11,009 bases of DNA from Pirellulaceae bacterium. Its GTDB lineage: Bacteria; Planctomycetota; Planctomycetia; Pirellulales; Pirellulaceae. The position numbers and the translations under genes were made by a program. The stretch covers positions 1 through 11,009 of the forward strand of contig JASLRF010000327.1 in NCBI GenBank assembly GCA_030744095.1, read 5' to 3'. Numbering within the stretch: the first letter of the stretch is position 1; each line of letters begins with the position of its first letter. The notes beneath the pieces were generated by a model. It was not told the origin of the DNA. It was given only the letters and a program-made list of their open reading frames with translations, and searched no databases. Below, piece after piece: positions 6,467 to 11,009 of this stretch.

Positions 6467-8728
6467 CTACACCAGGCCCCACTTCTTTCGCAAGAACCAC
6501 TCGCCCGTCAGAAAGCCGACAAAAAGCAGCAACATCGCCCAAGCGTCTTGCGCGGTGTCGCCCAGTTGCCATTTGGCTTGTACGTCAATTTCCAGCTCGT
6601 CGCGACGATCCTTGAGCTTCTTCATCAGCGCGGGGAGTTGTTCGGGTGCAATCGGTTCGCCTCCAGCCTCCTTGGTCAGATTGGCAATTCGCGCCATCAG
6701 TGGATAATCGGTGGCGGGATTGCTGAGTTCAACATCGCGGTCCAAAATCTGAAATGTGGTGCGGGCCGCGCCGATCGCCGCGCCGGCGCGCGTGACGCTT
6801 AGTTCGACTAGATAATCGCCGGGCGCAGTCATGGCATCGACAGCGCCAATAAACTGATCGTCATCGGTCGTCAACGAAACGGGTTGTCGAGTTCCGTCTT
6901 GCGCCACGATTTCTGCTTTGAATTCGGCATCGGTGATCACCTCACCCGTTGGAGCTGTCGCACCGGCAACAAACGAAATGCGGCTGCCCGGGTTGTAGCG
7001 TCGTTGGTCGAGCTTGATCCACACATCATGCTTGGCGAGATCTTCGCGACTGGCTAACCAAAGGATGGCCTGGCGCCAGAACCGCCGGTGTTCCGACTGA
7101 CGACCAAACTGCCACCATCGAATCGTGCTATTCCCGGCGAACGCCAACACTCGCCCCCGACCGTAGGCTCCGGAAACCAGTAGCGGCACCCCGCCCGGAG
7201 TGTCCGCCAACACGCGGCCGGTTGGTTTGACACCCACCTTATTGGCACCTTTCAAGGGCGGTAACGAATTCCAAATTTGAATGTTCTTGTCGCCCGTTGC
7301 CAACCTCGTCACCGGGTGGTCGCCCGTCGGTCGCATCTTCAGATCACCCCAGATATGAAGGTCTCGGCTGACAGGTTCTGTGGGCCCAAGATCCTGCCGC
7401 TCGAATCTGCCCATCGTTATGGGAAGCATGTCCGCCATTGGCGTCTTTTGGTAACCGCCTGGGCCGAAGCTGTTAAAGCCGCCCAGCATCATCAACCCCT
7501 TACCCTGTTCGACGAGCGTCTGGATCGCTTTGTTGTTTTCGGCTCCGAGGACCGTCGCGTCAATATTTTCGATCAGTAGCACGTCGAAATCGGCGGATCG
7601 CAATGCGGCCGATACAACTGCGTCGCGACCTGGTTTTGAGGAATTGACATAGACATCCTCCAATTGGATGTCGGCCGAAGCATCCAGCGAGCGTCGCAAC
7701 AATCGTTGCTCGCCTAACAGATCACCGTACAGATATATCACACGGAGGCCACCTTCCAGCACGGTGACAAATGCACTCAACTCGTTATTACGAGTTACCA
7801 GTTCACCAGGCTGATCGGCAGCCCGAAGCGTGACTTTGTATTGCCCCGGTCGCTCAGGCGAGAAGGCCGTAGCAACCGGGATCTGTTCGCCTTCGGCACG
7901 CACCGTGACCTGCTGTGGTCCCAGCACCCGCTTGTTGCCAGCTGGGTCTTCAACGATAAGGCTGACGGGGATCGCTTGATTAACATAGCCTCGCACACGC
8001 AAGCTGCCCTTGATGTTCAGTTCGTTCTTCACAAAGACAGTGTATTGTTCCGGGAGATTCTCCAGCACGACGTCGCGCGCTTGTGCGCTATTTCCGACAG
8101 GCCCAAACGCCACTGCGTAGAGCGGATATTGCATTCTCGCAATGTTTCGTGCCGCCTGCTGGACTTCGACCTGTGGTGCAAAGGCGGTCTGAGCACCGTC
8201 GCCTAAAACGATGACGCCCACCACGCGTTGCCCCAATTCACGCTGGACCGCTTCGTGCAACGTCGTGCCAAGATCGGTTTGGTCACCGGTCGGAGTGGTG
8301 GGAAACACAATGCCACTCGCTCCGAACTCGATCGGATGCAATTGCTGATCGTACGCGTACAACTTCACTTGAAGACGATCCGACAATTCTCGCAGGTCGA
8401 CTTCAATCGACTTCAAAGCGGCCTGCTGCGATTGCCATCGCGTGTCCGAACCGGTCGCTCCGGGCAACTGCATACTGCGAGACTGGTCGAACAGAATCAC
8501 CAACACGCCCGACTGAGCTTGCCGCGACGTGCTCACCAAGGTCGGTCGCAGCATCGCGATCATCAGCAGGAGAATGACAGCCAGGCGCAACCCAGTCAGC
8601 ACGGCGCGCCGGATTCGTGGCAACTGCTTGTAGTTGGGGCCGACTGACAGCAACGCTATCAGTCCCAAGGTCATCAGAGCAACCAGGGGATAGCTGTTGA
8701 GGATCGGGTTGCAATTCCATTGAGTCAT
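6467..8728 (-). CDS. Membrane VWA / glutamine amidotransferase-like protein
   Basis: The 753-residue protein has two N-terminal membrane segments (about 14-32 and 42-60, ending ML-RPTL as in the Bat family) and one at the C-terminus (about 729-745). Between them lies a VWA domain (75-210) with an intact metal site: D81-x-S83-x-S85 in LFDQSRSM, T151/T155 in TDLGTTL and D177 in VLGDG. An Ig-like stretch follows (225-325). Next is a class I glutamine amidotransferase-like domain (about 327-560; VIYLYGDLL, FDVLLIENID, GKGLMMLGGFNSFGPGGY, GRGRVLAFAGNSTIRWW), apparently without a catalytic Cys at the usual nucleophile position. A second beta-rich region (575-662) precedes the C-terminal helix. Such proteins sit in MoxR-DUF58-VWA operons with presumed chaperone or envelope-stress roles; the mechanism is unknown. 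The gene starts 49 nt after the BatA-like gene and is surely co-transcribed with it. No good Shine-Dalgarno is visible, so the start is moderately certain. Confidence 0.9.
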   Translation of the reverse strand: MTQWNCNPILNSYPLVALMTLGLIALLSVGPNYKQLPRIRRAVLTGLRLAVILLLMIAMLRPTLVSTSRQAQSGVLVILFDQSRSMQLPGATGSDTRWQSQQAALKSIEVDLRELSDRLQVKLYAYDQQLHPIEFGASGIVFPTTPTGDQTDLGTTLHEAVQRELGQRVVGVIVLGDGAQTAFAPQVEVQQAARNIARMQYPLYAVAFGPVGNSAQARDVVLENLPEQYTVFVKNELNIKGSLRVRGYVNQAIPVSLIVEDPAGNKRVLGPQQVTVRAEGEQIPVATAFSPERPGQYKVTLRAADQPGELVTRNNELSAFVTVLEGGLRVIYLYGDLLGEQRLLRRSLDASADIQLEDVYVNSSKPGRDAVVSAALRSADFDVLLIENIDATVLGAENNKAIQTLVEQGKGLMMLGGFNSFGPGGYQKTPMADMLPITMGRFERQDLGPTEPVSRDLHIWGDLKMRPTGDHPVTRLATGDKNIQIWNSLPPLKGANKVGVKPTGRVLADTPGGVPLLVSGAYGRGRVLAFAGNSTIRWWQFGRQSEHRRFWRQAILWLASREDLAKHDVWIKLDQRRYNPGSRISFVAGATAPTGEVITDAEFKAEIVAQDGTRQPVSLTTDDDQFIGAVDAMTAPGDYLVELSVTRAGAAIGAARTTFQILDRDVELSNPATDYPLMARIANLTKEAGGEPIAPEQLPALMKKLKDRRDELEIDVQAKWQLGDTAQDAWAMLLLFVGFLTGEWFLRKKWGLV

Positions 8729-8777
8729 TGAGTTAGTCGTCTCGGGTGTTCCTGCGTGTCGCCCTGGGTCGCGAAGG

Positions 8778-11009
8778 TCACGTCGGCTTGCGGTAGAAAC
8801 GATTCGAGAACAGGTGTTCGAGTCCGACGACGATCACCAGCAGGGCCATCAAGTACGGATAGAACTCTCGGCCCACGCGCGCATGCCCCACTTCCAAGAC
8901 AATCTCGTCGCGGTCACGTGCTAATTGATAGCGGTCCTTGCCCAGTATGCTCTCAAGATAGTCCGCCGATAGTCGTCGCAGATCGCTTTCCTGGGGCGCC
9001 AAGTTTACGGAGAATCCACGCGTAACAGGACCACCGCGAAAACCTTTCAACCGGTACGCGCCGGGCCGATCGGTAACTCGCACCGTGAGCAGGTCTTCGT
9101 GCGCCGTCACGTCCAACAGTTCGTCGCGCGGTGGGAACAGATCGTATCGCGCTGGATATTCGTCGGCATTGTTTTGGATTCGTGCGGTTTCTCCGACGGC
9201 ATAATTCAACCGCTGATCGCTCGTGCCGGCGAGATGCCGCGTGGACTCGTTGACCAACACGAAATAGGGCCAATTGACTTCGCTTGTGGCCAGTTCGTTC
9301 CAACACGCTCGGCCCGTCGGACGCAAAGGGTCGGAAACAGGCGTCGCCCACGTTAGCACACGCCCTTTGCCCAGCACGGTCTCCACGATCGCCGGTTTTC
9401 CGTTGCTTAGCGCAGTGATGACGGTCGTATTCGGGCTGAGGTCTTCGAGCACCCAGTGTAGAAAGATCGGCGCTGCATCCCACGGTACGCTCGTCGCCTG
9501 CTGGCGAAAAGCCGCCAAGATGGCATGATCGTAGCGGGTGGGAGCCAGCAATAACTCACGCTCTGGCGAACGCCAAACTCGTGCCAGTTTCGCTCCCAAC
9601 ACCCGCTTTGCCTCATCAATGTTGAACGACGGGGTCGACGTTTTTACGGCGGCGTTGTGCCCAAGAAATACTGCCAGACCGCCGCCGTGTTCCACAAATC
9701 GAGCCATGCGTTTCCATTGCGACGGTGTTACGGGTCCAGGATCGACCAGGCTGACCACCGCGTAGTTTTGCAGTGAGTGATTCTCCAAATCGCCTTGCCC
9801 AATCACTGTGCAGTGAAATCGAGCACGATTCGTTTCGCGGAATTCAAACGGCGCAATCGCTTCGGTCAACAGTGTTGTGTCCACGCCGTTAGGCGCAACC
9901 ACCAACACGGGCCAGGATTCGACCACATTGACGGTAAAATAGCGCACGTTGTCCACAGATAAGTTGTCATTTTGAGTCAAGCGAACAGACCCATGATGAA
10001 CGCCGACGGATAACCCACGTACTTGAAATCTGATCTTCTTCGAGCCGTCTCTGTCGAGTTCATTCTCTTGGTGATCCCGACGCACGGCCTTCGGCAAGAG
10101 CGTCTGGCCGTCGACAATAATTGGGCGGTCCGGATCGAGCTCTTCAACAAACAGCTCGACTGCATACCGACCGCCAGCCCCCAATGCCGTGACTTCCGTC
10201 TCCACGACCAGATCGTTATCACCGGCCAGAGTTTCAGCGGAGAGCTGCAGAGCACCTAACGAAATGTTTCGCGGAACTTCGACACCGACATCGACGACGT
10301 ACACTGTTACATCACGCGCGTTATCCAGCGCCGTAGACAGCGTGCTTGACTGATCGTCTTTCCATGACGAGCGTGTCAAGTCCGTGAACACGTAAATCTC
10401 TTTTCGCGTCTTGTCGCTGTTGGTCAGTAGCCGTAATGCGCTCTGAATGGCCCGGGGTAGCGGTTCGCGGTTGCCATCGGTGTTGAGCCGTGATACGGCT
10501 TTCCGCGCTGCGGAAAGATCGACCGAAAACAAGGCGGGTTCCAGGCGTGATTCGACAATCGCCACATCGCTATCCAGCGGAAACTGGCCGATCAACCAGG
10601 TCGCGGTTTCGCAGGCAGCATCCAGTCGAGTCTGGTTCTGAAACTGGTACATCATCGCCGGGGACGAGTCGATCACGAGCGCTGCGGCGACCGGCGCCTG
10701 CTGGTCGCCCAGTAGAACACTCGGGCTGTTCCGCAGATTTCCGATCGTGCTGGTTACCAGCGCCACCAACAAGAGCCCGCACGCTGTCGACAGAATGCTG
10801 ATCAGCAGACCGCCCTTTCTTTGCACCAACGAGATGATCAAGCAGACGACAACCACGGACAGCATCACGAACAGACCGGCCGACATCAGCCAGCCGGCGA
10901 CTGCAGTCGAATCGACGCTGGGGCGAGCCAGGGCAAGAACTACCACGGCAACCGCCAGACACCGCAGTGCCAGCAACAACCAATGTCGTAGTTTCAACGT
11001 GCGACGGTT
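8778..11009 (-). CDS. BatA-type membrane protein with degenerate VWA domain, 5' partial
   Basis: The frame is open through the right edge; its first visible codons read NRRTLKLRHWLLLALRCLAV, the second half of the BatA/aerotolerance N-terminal domain (PF07584), which normally starts some 50-60 residues earlier. The TTG at 10997 is thus an internal Leu, and the gene is cut by the window. Numbering from the first visible codon, hydrophobic helices lie near 11-29, 40-62 and 68-88. The VWA domain follows (about 105-245): ALVIDSSPAM has D114-S-S-P-A, where the last MIDAS Ser is Ala, and the usual Thr loop reads GNREPLPRA, although D in YVFTDLTRS remains. Metal binding is therefore doubtful. A beta-rich region, then a glutamine amidotransferase-like fold (about 365-600; WPVLVVAPNGVD, VEHGGGLAVFLGHN, GKGRVLTWATPVSDPL), a further beta domain and a C-terminal helix (about 721-739) complete it. 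At least 743 residues are present. It is the upstream partner of the VWA protein 49 nt away; moxR and DUF58 genes are expected beyond the edge. Confidence 0.88.
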   Translation of the reverse strand, partial: NRRTLKLRHWLLLALRCLAVAVVVLALARPSVDSTAVAGWLMSAGLFVMLSVVVVCLIISLVQRKGGLLISILSTACGLLLVALVTSTIGNLRNSPSVLLGDQQAPVAAALVIDSSPAMMYQFQNQTRLDAACETATWLIGQFPLDSDVAIVESRLEPALFSVDLSAARKAVSRLNTDGNREPLPRAIQSALRLLTNSDKTRKEIYVFTDLTRSSWKDDQSSTLSTALDNARDVTVYVVDVGVEVPRNISLGALQLSAETLAGDNDLVVETEVTALGAGGRYAVELFVEELDPDRPIIVDGQTLLPKAVRRDHQENELDRDGSKKIRFQVRGLSVGVHHGSVRLTQNDNLSVDNVRYFTVNVVESWPVLVVAPNGVDTTLLTEAIAPFEFRETNRARFHCTVIGQGDLENHSLQNYAVVSLVDPGPVTPSQWKRMARFVEHGGGLAVFLGHNAAVKTSTPSFNIDEAKRVLGAKLARVWRSPERELLLAPTRYDHAILAAFRQQATSVPWDAAPIFLHWVLEDLSPNTTVITALSNGKPAIVETVLGKGRVLTWATPVSDPLRPTGRACWNELATSEVNWPYFVLVNESTRHLAGTSDQRLNYAVGETARIQNNADEYPARYDLFPPRDELLDVTAHEDLLTVRVTDRPGAYRLKGFRGGPVTRGFSVNLAPQESDLRRLSADYLESILGKDRYQLARDRDEIVLEVGHARVGREFYPYLMALLVIVVGLEHLFSNRFYRKPT

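Noticed and set aside
8228..8647. 139-residue plus-strand frame opposite the VWA protein
   Set aside because: It is antisense to the VWA domain, rich in Arg/Gln/His, and has no recognisable motif.

Overview
The window looks like chromosomal DNA from a planctomycete (Planctomycetota, probably a Pirellulales-type lineage). That assignment rests on gene content: an exported DUF1080 protein, an exported seven-bladed lactonase, a ThuA-like domain, a BlaI/BlaR1-type regulatory pair, and a tandem pair of very large membrane-anchored VWA / BatA-type proteins. It is inference, because no rRNA or other marker gene is present. Apart from the two genes cut by the window ends, no gene is visibly broken, and there is no CRISPR array, tRNA, rRNA or complete mobile element.

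Layout. (1) Bases 1-181 are the 3' end of a small plus-strand gene resembling DUF1805 (YunC-like) proteins. (2) Bases 308-937 encode an exported DUF1080 / 3-keto-disaccharide hydrolase-type protein, followed at 1035-2129 by an exported beta-propeller lactonase of the 6-phosphogluconolactonase/YbhE family. (3) At 2150-2195 there is a near-consensus sigma70-type promoter (TTGACA, 17-bp spacer, TATAAC). Two dyad operators lie on it: one fills the spacer and the other covers the expected start site. Both resemble the TACA-N2-TGTA core bound by BlaI/MecI. This promoter drives a BlaI-type repressor (2221-2613), an overlapping M56 (BlaR1-like) membrane protease (2603-4588) and, 26 nt later, an exported isochorismatase-ThuA fusion (4615-6192).

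(4) The 274-nt space between convergent genes (6193-6466) holds two inverted repeats. One is a 73-nt REP/REPIN-like palindrome with 21-bp arms. The other is a smaller compound hairpin. (5) On the minus strand, two genes read toward this space. The upstream one is a BatA-type protein with a degenerate VWA domain; it is cut by the right edge of the window, and the TTG at 10997 is almost certainly an internal Leu codon. The downstream one (6467-8728) is a VWA / glutamine-amidotransferase-like membrane protein with an intact metal-binding MIDAS motif. In relatives such pairs usually follow a MoxR ATPase and a DUF58 protein, which would lie beyond the right edge.

How they may work together. The most interesting unit is the 2150-6192 operon. 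The protease sensor has lost the penicillin-binding domain of classical BlaR1 and carries TPR-like helices plus a C-terminal domain resembling DUF1579, so it probably senses something other than beta-lactams, or has a different mode of activation. Its apparent co-transcribed output is an exported hydrolase fusion, not a beta-lactamase. The DUF1080, lactonase and ThuA-like domains next door suggest extracytoplasmic processing of oxidised (3-keto) sugars or sugar lactones. That metabolic link is a hypothesis from domain content only.
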